Shown here in pieces: positions 9,668 through 17,889 of a stretch of 64,000 nucleotides of DNA. Below the pieces are notes generated by a model. It searched no databases and was not told the origin of the DNA. It saw only the letters and a list, made by a program, of their open reading frames with translations. The stretch is from an uncultured Opitutia bacterium (GTDB lineage: Bacteria; Verrucomicrobiota; Verrucomicrobiia; Opitutales; Opitutaceae). The stretch spans positions 33,597 to 97,596 of the forward strand of contig CAIONS010000061.1 of the NCBI GenBank assembly GCA_903859715.1, given 5' to 3'. Both the position numbers and the translations under genes were made by a program. Each line of letters begins with the position of its first letter. Position 1 is the stretch's first letter.

Positions 9668-10234
9668 ATGCCCGCAAACCCCGAACTTCCGCCCATCCAC
9701 ATCGTGCGCAGCCAGCGGGTGATGCTGGATGGCGACCTTGCTCGGCTCTACGGCGTGACCACGATGGCCTTCAATCAAGCCATCAAGCGAAACCTCGCTC
9801 GATTCCCACAGGATTTCATCTTTCGTCTTACTCGTGAAGAACTTGGAAACTTGATATCACAAATTGTGATATCAAGTCAGAAGCCGGCCGGACCTTTAAG
9901 ATCACAAAATGTGATCTTAAAGAATTCCCGGCGTGGGCAGCATCGAAAGTACCTTCCACTCGTTTTCACCGAACACGGCGCGATCATGGCCGCCACGATT
10001 CTGCGCAGTCCGCGAGCCGTCACCATGAGCGTTTATGTTGTCCGCGCCTTCGTGCGCATGCGGGAAGAGCTGCTCACCAATGCCGTCATTCTCAAACGGC
10101 TCGCCCAAATCGATAAAAAACTCCTGGAGCACGATGTCGTGCTTCAGGATGTCGTGGAAAAGCTCCTGCCGCTGTTGAACCCGCCCCCCGATCCGCCGAG
10201 ACCCAAAATCGGCTTCCATTCGGGCAACCGCTGA
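9668..10234 (+). CDS. ORF6N domain protein (KilA-N-like DNA-binding)
   Basis: 188 residues. The N-terminal ORF6N domain is recognised by IHIVRSQRVMLDGDLARLYGV, then AFNQAIKRNLARFPQDFIFRL, and after the linker YLPLVFTEHGAIMAA followed by SPRAVTMSVYVVRAF. A C-terminal coiled coil ends with a Pro-rich tail. The family occurs in phage antirepressors and as free-standing chromosomal genes of uncertain role, presumably binding DNA. The linker is unusual: it contains LISQIVIS and LRSQNVIL, two related peptides, each encoded by a perfect DNA palindrome. The gene follows ~280 bases with no clear gene. Confidence 0.85.
   Translation: MPANPELPPIHIVRSQRVMLDGDLARLYGVTTMAFNQAIKRNLARFPQDFIFRLTREELGNLISQIVISSQKPAGPLRSQNVILKNSRRGQHRKYLPLVFTEHGAIMAATILRSPRAVTMSVYVVRAFVRMREELLTNAVILKRLAQIDKKLLEHDVVLQDVVEKLLPLLNPPPDPPRPKIGFHSGNR
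9849..9922. repeat. Two perfect palindromes inside the ORF6N gene
   Basis: The first palindrome (9849-9877) has 14-base arms around one central base. The second (9894-9922) has 13-base arms around three bases. Both share the core ATCACAA...TTGTGAT or a near variant, resembling a repressor or CRP-like operator. They encode the two related linker peptides of the ORF6N protein. They may be binding sites for the protein itself; this is inference. Confidence 0.8.
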
Positions 10235-10263
10235 GACCCCGCCGCCATGCGGGCTGAGTTGGG

Positions 10264-10354
10264 TTAAGCGCTAAGACCGGAGCAAAGTCCTGATTTGTAC
10301 CAGACCCCGCTCTTCCTTTCCTCCGAACTTTGCCTCTTCGCGTCTTTGCGCTTA
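10264..10354. repeat. Inverted repeat, CGCAAAG-type hairpin
   Basis: The left arm starts TTAAGCGCTAAGAC and the right arm is the complement of TAAGCGCAAAGACGCGAAG. It closely matches the element at 461-561, with the same right-arm core CTCTTCGCGTCTTTGCGCTT. It lies between the ORF6N gene and the convergent LptF/G-type gene. Confidence 0.7.
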
Positions 10355-10369
10355 TCCGGATTCCCCGCT

Positions 10370-11485
10370 TCAGCGCAGCTTCGCGAACAGCCACACCGCC
10401 AGCCCGGTCATCCCGATGTTCGGCAGCCAGGCAGCCAGCAGGGGATCGATGTACTGCTTCGCCGCCAGCGACGAAGCGATGTTCGCGAAAATGTAGTAGA
10501 GGAAAAACAGCCCGAAGGACTTCGACACGCCCACCGCCGGATTCACCCGCACTCCCGCGACGGCAAACGGGATGGCGATGGCGATGACGATCAGCGGCCC
10601 CAGCGTGTCCGCGATGAGACTGAAGTACCGCACCTCGTAGGGCGTGGCCTTCTCCTGGTTCTCAAACTGCAGGTAATCGATCAGCCGCCTTAACTCTGAA
10701 AACGATAGGTCCACCGGCCGCCGGTCGATCAGGAGCATCAGCTTGGGATCCTCGCGATACTGGCTGCGGATCTCCTGCGTGAACGGCACCGCACTCAGCA
10801 ATTCGCCCGTCTCGGGATTGAACGACATCGCGCGCCCGTCCTTGAACACCCAGCCTCCGCCGCGTTCGTCAAACGATGCCTCCGTCGCCACCAGCCGCGT
10901 CAGTTCGCGCCGCTGCGGATCGAGCTCGGAAACCGTCACGCCGTAACCACGGTGCAGAAACTGGCTGTAACGGTTGAAAAACCACATCCGCCGCGAGCGC
11001 TGGTTGTCGAACGCCACGCTTTCGATCACGCCCACCTGGTCCGCCGCCTTCGTGGTCGCCTGTTTGCGGAAATCCAGGTTGTCGCGGAGTTCCCGCGAGG
11101 TCTCGACCGACCAGGGCACGACCGTGGAGTTGAGCCACCAGGAAAGTCCGCAGGCCAGCATGCCTACGAGCCAGATCGGCGCCGTGATGCGCCAGAGGCT
11201 CACCCCCGCGGCCCGCAACGCGGTGAATTCATTTGCCCGGTGAAGCTTGCCCAGCACGAACAGCAGCGAAACCAGCAGGGCCACGGGCAGCATGTTCGCC
11301 AGAAAGCTCGGCATCGTCACGAGCACATACATCCACAGGTCCAGTCCGCGTGCCCCGAGGTCGCGCATCGTGCGGAAATCGTCATACATCACCTGCACCA
11401 ACATCAGGCCGACGGTGGCACCGAGCACGAGGCCGAGGATCGCGAGCCACTCGCGCAACAGGTGTCGGTCGTAAGTGTTCAACAT
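10370..11485 (-). CDS. LptF/LptG family permease (YjgP/YjgQ)
   Basis: Inner-membrane permease subunit of the lipopolysaccharide transport complex LptB2FG. The ATG at 11485 (MLNTYDRHLLREWL) gives 371 residues. TM segments flank a large periplasmic domain. The N-terminal half has MLPVALLVSLLFVLGKLHRANEFTALRAAGVS (read in two parts), the conserved coupling region 'NEFTALRAAG', and the C-terminal half has a PFAVAGVRVNPAVGVSKS stretch. Only one of the LptF/LptG pair is present here, and the family alone does not say which. Confidence 0.85.
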   Translation of the reverse strand: MLNTYDRHLLREWLAILGLVLGATVGLMLVQVMYDDFRTMRDLGARGLDLWMYVLVTMPSFLANMLPVALLVSLLFVLGKLHRANEFTALRAAGVSLWRITAPIWLVGMLACGLSWWLNSTVVPWSVETSRELRDNLDFRKQATTKAADQVGVIESVAFDNQRSRRMWFFNRYSQFLHRGYGVTVSELDPQRRELTRLVATEASFDERGGGWVFKDGRAMSFNPETGELLSAVPFTQEIRSQYREDPKLMLLIDRRPVDLSFSELRRLIDYLQFENQEKATPYEVRYFSLIADTLGPLIVIAIAIPFAVAGVRVNPAVGVSKSFGLFFLYYIFANIASSLAAKQYIDPLLAAWLPNIGMTGLAVWLFAKLR

Positions 11486-11852
11486 CGCCAGCAAAACCGG
11501 CGTCCCCGTGAAAGCAAAACCCAAACCGCGCCGGCCAATCCCCGTCCGGAATTTTCCTAGGAGAGAACGGAGTGCCGATTGGACTGGGACTCTTCCGCTC
11601 TGTTTTTCACCTGAAGCCCGCAAAGAGTCGCAAAGATTGGAGCCCATCTGCTGCTCTTCGCTTCCTTTGCGACCTTGGTGTTCAATGTCCGAGACCTTCA
11701 GCCTCGGTTGCCTCCGTTACCTCCTGTAAAACCAGACTGGTCTTCGGACCCCGGCCGGCACGCCGGCTGCTGACAGGAGCCAACAGATTGGTTGAAAATC
11801 CACCCGGCCTGCCCTTCGCTCCCCTCTCCGTTAATCCCTCCTCCGTTCCTTT
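11486..11852. repeat. Intergenic stretch with degenerate hairpin repeats
   Basis: No gene is recognised. Positions 11612-11640 carry GCAAAG cores and 11656-11685 the complementary CTTTGCG and TTGGTG cores, a decayed member of the main hairpin family. Positions 11701-11732 (CTCGGTTGCCTCCGTTACCT, then CCTGTAAAACC) are a single arm of the AGGAGG-type repeat also seen at 27281, 35033 and 45685. The promoter of the liv operon should lie here, but no convincing box was found. Confidence 0.5.
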
Positions 11853-12983
11853 ATGATCAAAGCCCTCCGCTCCCTCTTCCTTCCCGCGCTCATGGCCGCC
11901 GTTTTCACCGGCGCCCGCGCCCAAGACACCGTCAAGATCGGCGAGTTTGCCTCGCTCACCGGCAAGGAGGCCGCCTTCGGCCAATCCTCGCACAAGGGCA
12001 CCCTCCTCGCGGTCGAGGAGTTGAACGCCACCGGCGGCATCCTGGGCCGGCAGGTCGAGCTCATCACCGAGGACAACCAGTCCAAGCAGGGTGAATCCGC
12101 CACGATCGTCAAAAAGCTCATCTCCCGCGACAAGATCATCGCCCTCCTCGGCGAGGTCGCGTCCGGCCGCTCCCTCGAGGCCGCGCCCATCGCCCAGAAC
12201 TACAAGATCCCGATGATCTCGCCTTCGTCCACCAATCCGCGCGTGACCGAGATGGGTAGCTACATTTTCCGCGTCTGCTTCATCGACCCGTTCCAGGGCA
12301 CCGCGATGGCGAAGTTCGCGAAGGACAGCCTCCACCTGAAGAAGGTCGCGCTCCTCACCTCGGTTTCCTCGCCGTACAGCGTCGGCCTGGCCAAGTACTT
12401 CAAGGAAACCTTCGCGGCCATCGGCGGCGAGATAACCATCGAGCAGAAGTACTCGGAGGGCGACAAGGACTTCAAGGCCCAGCTCACCGCCATCAAGGCC
12501 GCCGGCGTCGACGGCATTTTCGTCCCCGGCTATTATACCGAGGCCGCACTCATCTCCAAGCAGGCGCGCGAGCTGGAACTGAACTTCCCCATTTTCGGCG
12601 GCGACGGCTGGGAAGCCCCCCAGCTCATCGAGATCGGCGGCAAGGCGATGGAGGGCACCTATTACTCCACGCACTATTCCCCGGAAAACTCCTCCCCCGC
12701 CGTGCAGAATTTCGTGAAGAAATTCCGCGCCCGTTTCGCCGGCGAAACCCCGGACGCCATGGCCGCGCTCGGGTATGATTCCGCCATGGTGCTCGCCGAT
12801 GCCATCAAGCGCGCCGGCACCACCGACGGCCCGAAGCTCCGCGCCGCCCTCGCCGCCACCCGGAATTACGATGGGGTCACCGGCCGGACCACGATCGACC
12901 CCCACCGCAATGCCACCAAGGCTGCCGTGGTCATCACCGTGAAGGACGGCCAGTTCAAATTCGTCGAATCCATCGCTCCGTGA
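11853..12983 (+). CDS. livK: Branched-chain amino acid ABC transporter, binding protein 1
   Basis: Periplasmic type I solute-binding protein of 376 residues with a Sec signal peptide ending near GARAQ. The mature N-terminus VKIGEFASLTGKEAAFGQS and the hinge motif AVEELNATGGILGRQVEL are typical of Leu/Ile/Val-binding proteins. It opens a six-gene operon (two binding proteins, two permeases, two ATPases). The ligand is assumed to be a branched-chain or related amino acid; the family also binds amides and other small molecules. The ATG lies after a C/T-rich leader. Confidence 0.92.
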   Translation: MIKALRSLFLPALMAAVFTGARAQDTVKIGEFASLTGKEAAFGQSSHKGTLLAVEELNATGGILGRQVELITEDNQSKQGESATIVKKLISRDKIIALLGEVASGRSLEAAPIAQNYKIPMISPSSTNPRVTEMGSYIFRVCFIDPFQGTAMAKFAKDSLHLKKVALLTSVSSPYSVGLAKYFKETFAAIGGEITIEQKYSEGDKDFKAQLTAIKAAGVDGIFVPGYYTEAALISKQARELELNFPIFGGDGWEAPQLIEIGGKAMEGTYYSTHYSPENSSPAVQNFVKKFRARFAGETPDAMAALGYDSAMVLADAIKRAGTTDGPKLRAALAATRNYDGVTGRTTIDPHRNATKAAVVITVKDGQFKFVESIAP

Positions 12984-14134
12984 TGCGATTCGGTCCGTTC
13001 CAAGCCACGCGCAGCCTCATCCGCTGCGCGTTGTTTTTTACTCCGCTGGCCCTGAGCCTCGCCGCGACAACGGTCGAGCCCATCCGGGTCGGCCAGTTTG
13101 CCTCGCTCACCGGCAAGGAGGCCTCATTCGGCGTTGCAGCCCATCAGGGTGTCGTCCTCGCCGTCGAGGAGCTCAACGCCCGCGGCGGCGTGCTGGGCCG
13201 GCCGGTGGAATTCCTCGTCGAGGATATCGAATCCAAGGCGGGCGAGTCCGCCACGGTGGTGAAAAAGCTGATCGCCCGCGACAAGGTCGTTGCGATTCTC
13301 GGCGGCAACGCCTCCACCAATTCCCTCGAGGCCGCGCCCATCTGCCAGGCCGCCCACGTGCCAATGATCGCCATTTCGTCGACCAATCCGAGGGTCACTG
13401 CCATGGGCACCTATATTTTCCGCGCCTGTTTCATTGATCCGTTTCAAGGCGCCGTGCTGGCAAAGTTTGCCCGGGAGACCTTGCACGCCAAACACGTCGG
13501 CTTGCTCACTTCCGTCTCCGCCCCCTACAGCGTCGGCCTGTCCAAGGTCTTTCGCGAACGCTTCACGGCCGCAGGCGGCGAGATTGCGGCCGAGCAGAAA
13601 TATACCGAGGGCGACAAGGACTTCCGCGCCCAGCTCACCGCGCTCAAGGCCCTCCAGCCCGACGCCATCGCCGCCACCGGCTATTACACCGAGGCCGCCC
13701 TGATCTGCCAGCAGGCCCGCGCCCTCGGGATCGATGTCCCCATCTTCGGCGGCGACGGCTGGGAGGCGCCCCAGTTGCTGGAACTCGGCGGCAAGGCCGT
13801 CGAGGGCACCTATTATTCCACCCATTACTCGGCGGAGTCGCCCGCTCCGGAAGTGCAGGCCTTCATCCGGAAATTCCGCGCCCGTTACGATGGCCAGGTT
13901 CCCGATGCTGTCGCCGCCCTCGGTTATGATGCGATGATGCTCCTCGCCGACGCCATGCAGCGGGCGGGCACCACCGACGGACCGCGCGTCCGCGATGCCC
14001 TTGCCGCGACGAAGGACTTTCCCGGCGTCACCGGTCGCACCACGATCGACGCCCAGCGCAACACCTCCAAACCCGCCATCATTCTCACCGTCCGGGATGG
14101 CCGCGTACAATTTGTCACCGCCATGCGGCCCTGA
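12983..14134 (+). CDS. Branched-chain amino acid ABC transporter, binding protein 2
   Basis: Second binding protein, closely similar to the first along its length (shared FASLTGKEA, NPRVT.MG.YIFR.CFIDPFQG, YYTEAALI and FGGDGWEAPQL blocks). The ATG overlaps the upstream TGA by one base (TGATG); a GTG three bases earlier overlaps as GTGA. A signal peptide is present (RCALFFTPLALSLAATT). Tandem duplication likely gave two ligand specificities feeding one permease. Codon-level divergence from the first copy looks substantial, so the duplication is not recent. Confidence 0.92.
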   Translation: MRFGPFQATRSLIRCALFFTPLALSLAATTVEPIRVGQFASLTGKEASFGVAAHQGVVLAVEELNARGGVLGRPVEFLVEDIESKAGESATVVKKLIARDKVVAILGGNASTNSLEAAPICQAAHVPMIAISSTNPRVTAMGTYIFRACFIDPFQGAVLAKFARETLHAKHVGLLTSVSAPYSVGLSKVFRERFTAAGGEIAAEQKYTEGDKDFRAQLTALKALQPDAIAATGYYTEAALICQQARALGIDVPIFGGDGWEAPQLLELGGKAVEGTYYSTHYSAESPAPEVQAFIRKFRARYDGQVPDAVAALGYDAMMLLADAMQRAGTTDGPRVRDALAATKDFPGVTGRTTIDAQRNTSKPAIILTVRDGRVQFVTAMRP

Positions 14135-14225
14135 CCCTGGATCGCCCGGTCCCGGTGTGTGCGTCATCGCCAAAGCAGCGATTGACCCGTGCTGATCCCT
14201 CACTCAACTCATCCCACCTTACCAC

Positions 14226-15116
14226 TTGTCTGAATTTCTCCAACAGCTGCTCAACGGTCTTTCCCTCGGTGCGATCTATGCGCTGATCGCGCTGGGCTAC
14301 ACGATGGTTTACGGCGTGCTGCGCTTCATCAATTTCGCGCACTCTGATGTGTTCATGGTCGGCGCCTTCATCGGCTACTACATGGGCAAGCTGGTGCCCG
14401 AGGGCACGCTCTGGGGCGGGCTCGCCGTCCTCGGTGTCGCGATGATCGGCTGCGCCCTCCTCGGCATGACGATTGAGCGACTCGCCTATCGCCGCCTGCG
14501 CAGCGCGCCGACCCTCAATGTTCTCATCACCGCCATCGGTGTCTCCCTGCTGCTCGAGTACACCGGTCAGGTCTTCTTCGGCGCCGCCCCGCGGAATTTC
14601 CCGGCGATTTTCCCCGTGCGGAACTTCCAAATCGGCGGAGTCATCATCGGCAGCAACCAGCTCATCGTCATCGCGGTCTCGGTCGTCCTGATGATCGTGC
14701 TCCAGCTCATCGTCTACCGCACCCGGATCGGCACCGCCATGCGCGCCGTCTCGCTCAACCCGAAGGCCGCCGTGCTCATGGGAGTGAACAACGATGTCGT
14801 CATCTCGTTCACCTTCGGCCTCGGCTCTGCCCTCGCCGCGGCCGGCGGCATCCTCTACGCGCTGAATTACCCTTCGATTGACCCGCTCATGGGCGTGATG
14901 CCCGGTCTCAAGGCCTTCGTGGCCGCCATCCTCGGTGGCATTGGCAACATCCCCGGCGCCGCACTCGGCGGGCTGATCCTCGGCACGGTCGAGACGTTTG
15001 TGAGCGGCAGCCAGTGGTCGACGTACAAGGACGCCATCGCCTTCGCGATCCTCATCATCATCCTGCTGTTCCGTCCGGCCGGCTTGCTCGGCCGGTTCAC
15101 CGTCGAGAAAGTCTGA
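14226..15116 (+). CDS. livH: Branched-chain amino acid ABC transporter permease (LivH)
   Basis: Inner-membrane permease of 296 residues with about eight helices. The TTG start gives SEFLQQLLNGLSLGAIYALIALGYTMVYG as two conserved blocks, exactly where LivH proteins begin. The cytoplasmic coupling region RAVSLNPKAAVLMGVN matches the EAA-like loop of this family. It lies 91 bases after the binding protein and six bases before livM. It pairs with LivM to form the channel. Confidence 0.93.
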   Translation: MSEFLQQLLNGLSLGAIYALIALGYTMVYGVLRFINFAHSDVFMVGAFIGYYMGKLVPEGTLWGGLAVLGVAMIGCALLGMTIERLAYRRLRSAPTLNVLITAIGVSLLLEYTGQVFFGAAPRNFPAIFPVRNFQIGGVIIGSNQLIVIAVSVVLMIVLQLIVYRTRIGTAMRAVSLNPKAAVLMGVNNDVVISFTFGLGSALAAAGGILYALNYPSIDPLMGVMPGLKAFVAAILGGIGNIPGAALGGLILGTVETFVSGSQWSTYKDAIAFAILIIILLFRPAGLLGRFTVEKV

Positions 15117-15122
15117 CGCGCC

Positions 15123-16064
15123 ATGCCCAAGCCGCATCTCGCCCTGCTCGCCGCGCTGCTGGCCGCTTTCGGAGTCCAGTATTTCTCCGACCGGATCGAC
15201 CCCTACTACCTCGATGTCCTCACCGGCATCGGCATCAACGTCATTCTCGCCGTCTCGCTCAACCTCGTGAACGGCTACACCGGCCAGTTCTCGCTCGGCC
15301 ACGCGGGCTTCATGTCGGTCGGCGCGTATCTGTCCGCGGCAGTGACGATGCTGCTCGGCCCCAAACTGTTTGGCGACGACGGCGGCACGGCGCTCCAGCA
15401 GGGCGGCCTCTTCCTCGCCGCGCTGCTCGCCGGCGGCCTCAGCGCCGCGCTTGCCGGCCTCCTCGTTGGCGTACCCTCGCTGCGCCTCAAGGGCGACTAC
15501 CTCGCGCTCGTCACGCTCGGCTTCGGCGAGATCATCCGCGTCATCTTCCAGAACGTCGATGCGCTCGGCGGCGCGCTCGGCCTGAATGGCATTCCGCCCT
15601 ACACGAATATCTTCTGGGTCCTCGCCTTCGTCGCCATTACCGTCTTCGTCGTGACGTGCCTGGTGAACTCCACCTACGGCCGTGGTTTTCTCGCCACCCA
15701 TGACGACGAGATCGCCTCCGAGGCCGTCGGCCTCAACACCACGCGCTACAAGATCGTGGCCTTTGTCGTCGGCGCTTTCTTCGCCGGCATCGCGGGCGGC
15801 CTCTATGGCCACTTCAAGCAGACCATCACGCCCACCGGCTTCGACTTCACCAAGTCGATCGAGATCGTCGTCATGGTCATCCTCGGCGGCATGGGCAACA
15901 CCCTCGGCGTCATCCTCGCCGCCATCCTGCTCACGCTGCTGCCCGAGGTGCTCCGGCCCATCGCCGAGTACCGCATGGTGCTCTACTCCTTCCTCCTGAT
16001 CGTGCTCATGCTCGCCCGGCCGCAAGGCCTGTTCAATTTCAAGTTCGGCAAAGCCAAAGCCTGA
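15123..16064 (+). CDS. livM: Branched-chain amino acid ABC transporter permease (LivM)
   Basis: 313-residue permease. The NVILAVSLNLVNGYTGQFSL block followed by GHAGFMSVGAYLSA is the LivM hallmark, and the loop DDEIASEAVGLNTTRYKI is the coupling helix region. It has an inserted hydrophilic segment near residues 85-95 (KLFGDDGGTALQQGG). The C-terminus ends PQGLFNFKFGKAKA. It forms the heterodimeric channel with LivH. A half hairpin repeat lies between it and livG. Confidence 0.93.
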   Translation: MPKPHLALLAALLAAFGVQYFSDRIDPYYLDVLTGIGINVILAVSLNLVNGYTGQFSLGHAGFMSVGAYLSAAVTMLLGPKLFGDDGGTALQQGGLFLAALLAGGLSAALAGLLVGVPSLRLKGDYLALVTLGFGEIIRVIFQNVDALGGALGLNGIPPYTNIFWVLAFVAITVFVVTCLVNSTYGRGFLATHDDEIASEAVGLNTTRYKIVAFVVGAFFAGIAGGLYGHFKQTITPTGFDFTKSIEIVVMVILGGMGNTLGVILAAILLTLLPEVLRPIAEYRMVLYSFLLIVLMLARPQGLFNFKFGKAKA

Positions 16065-16065
16065 C

Positions 16066-16099
16066 CTCCGCGCTTCCGCTCCTCCGCGTTTCCGCGATT
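16066..16099. repeat. Single arm of CGGAAAC-type repeat, directly before livG
   Basis: CCTCCGCGCTTCCGCTCCTC and the following CGCGTTTCCGCGATT match the right arm of the hairpin at 40562-40626 almost exactly. It abuts the livG ATG, so it forms the whole leader of that gene within the operon. Confidence 0.7.
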
Positions 16100-16891
<792 letters not shown>

Positions 16892-16905
16892 GCCGGCAAT
16901 AGGCA

Positions 16906-16981
16906 CTGAGCTTTAAGCGATAAGCTTCCGAATGATTTCCACCTCCGAGCCTATAGCCTCCAGCTTACCGCCTAAAGCGTC
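16906..16981. repeat. Inverted repeat of TAAGC(T/G) type between livG and livF
   Basis: The left arm (CTGAGCTTTAAGCGATAAGC) pairs imperfectly with the right arm (GCTTACCGCCTAAAGC) near 16960-16978. The repeat covers the codons that an upstream ATG at 16932 would add to livF, which argues for the ATG at 16986 as the true livF start. Confidence 0.55.
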
Positions 16982-16985
16982 GGCG

Positions 16986-17693
16986 ATGCTCAGCATCACC
17001 GACCTCTCCGTCAGCTATGGCGCCATCTCCGCGCTCAGCGGGATCTCCTTTTCGATCAACCAGGGTTCCATCGTCACGCTCATCGGCGGCAACGGCGCCG
17101 GCAAGACCACCACGCTCCGCACCATCTCCGGCCTGCTCCGGCCCAAGGCGGGCAGGATCGAGTTCCTGGGCGAGGACATCACCAAGCTCGCCGCCCACAA
17201 GATCGTCGCCCGCAGCCTCTGCCACGTCCCCGAGGGCCGGATGATTTTCTCCAACCTGACCGTCGACGAAAATCTTTCCATGGGCGCCTACCTGCAGCGC
17301 GATCCGGAGCTCATCGCGAAAAACCGCGACTACGTCTTCAGCATTTTTCCCCGCCTGAAGGAACGCGTGAAACAGATGGCGGGAACCCTCTCCGGCGGCG
17401 AGCAGCAGATGCTCGCCATCGGGCGCGCGCTCATGAGCAATCCCAAGTTCCTGATGCTCGACGAACCCTCGCTGGGCATCGCCCCGCGCCTGATCAGCAC
17501 CATCTTCGAGAAGATCGTGGAGATTAACCAAAAGCAGGGCATCACCATCCTCCTCGTCGAACAGAACGCCAACCTCGCCCTCGAGGTCAGCCAGCAGGCC
17601 TACGTCCTGGAGACTGGCCGCATCGTCATGCAGGGCGAAAGCAAGCAGCTCCGCACCGACCCGCAGCTGAAGGCCACCTACCTCGGCGGCTGA
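16986..17693 (+). CDS. livF: Branched-chain amino acid ABC transporter ATPase (LivF)
   Basis: The start at 16986 (MLSITDLSVSYGAISALSG) is the family norm; an in-frame ATG at 16932 would add 18 residues encoded by an inverted repeat. This gives 235 residues. Walker A is GGNGAGKTTTLRTI, the ABC signature is TLSGGEQQMLAIGRAL, Walker B is KFLMLDEPSLGIAP and the H-loop region is ILLVEQNANLALEVS. The LivF-specific CHVPEGRMIFSNLTV block is present. Last gene of the transporter operon. Confidence 0.94.
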   Translation: MLSITDLSVSYGAISALSGISFSINQGSIVTLIGGNGAGKTTTLRTISGLLRPKAGRIEFLGEDITKLAAHKIVARSLCHVPEGRMIFSNLTVDENLSMGAYLQRDPELIAKNRDYVFSIFPRLKERVKQMAGTLSGGEQQMLAIGRALMSNPKFLMLDEPSLGIAPRLISTIFEKIVEINQKQGITILLVEQNANLALEVSQQAYVLETGRIVMQGESKQLRTDPQLKATYLGG

Positions 17694-17718
17694 CCCGCCA
17701 AGTCGACAGGACGTCCCT

Positions 17719-17791
17719 TCACCACAAAGGGCGCAAAGGTCGCTCGTTTTGAGGATTGGCCTTCGCGCGCTTCGTGCCCTTCGTGGTAAAC
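17719..17791. repeat. Inverted repeat, CACAAAG/CACGAAG-type hairpin
   Basis: The left arm reads TCACCACAAAGGGCGCAAAG and the right arm is the complement of TTACCACGAAGGGCACGAAG, with a loop of ~20 bases. This is the closest gene-less match to the arms that flank the GxxExxY gene at 57731-58147. It lies between livF and htpG. Confidence 0.75.
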
Positions 17792-17800
17792 ATCCGTCGC

Positions 17801-17833
17801 TTGCATTTTTTCCGAACCCGCTAAACTAGCGGG
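17801..17833 (+). promoter_or_regulatory. Possible htpG promoter with operator-like palindrome
   Basis: TTGCAT (17801-17806) and TAAACT (17822-17827) are weak -35/-10 matches with a short 15-base spacer. The -10 lies inside a perfect palindrome CCCGCTA-AAC-TAGCGGG (17817-17833), which could be a repressor site. It is not a CIRCE element. The start of htpG is ~60 bases downstream. Confidence 0.35.
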
Positions 17834-17889
17834 CTCTTTGCGTTTCCTCCCTTTCAACGTACCCCTTACACCTTAACACTCCTCCTCCC

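Noticed and set aside
9509..9716. Plus-strand frame reading FGPIKVTLQSDIGPPF
   Set aside because: It looks protein-like but has no start codon, no recognised family and overlaps the ORF6N start; at most an old gene remnant.
14115..16025. Very long open frame antisense to livH/livM, and similar ones antisense to both binding-protein genes
   Set aside because: These are shadows caused by high GC at third positions; translations are rich in Ala/Gly/Glu/Asp with no domain and oppose well-supported genes.
17817..17833. CIRCE heat-shock element at htpG
   Set aside because: The palindrome CCCGCTA-AAC-TAGCGGG does not match TTAGCACTC-N9-GAGTGCTAA; it is kept only as an operator-like site.
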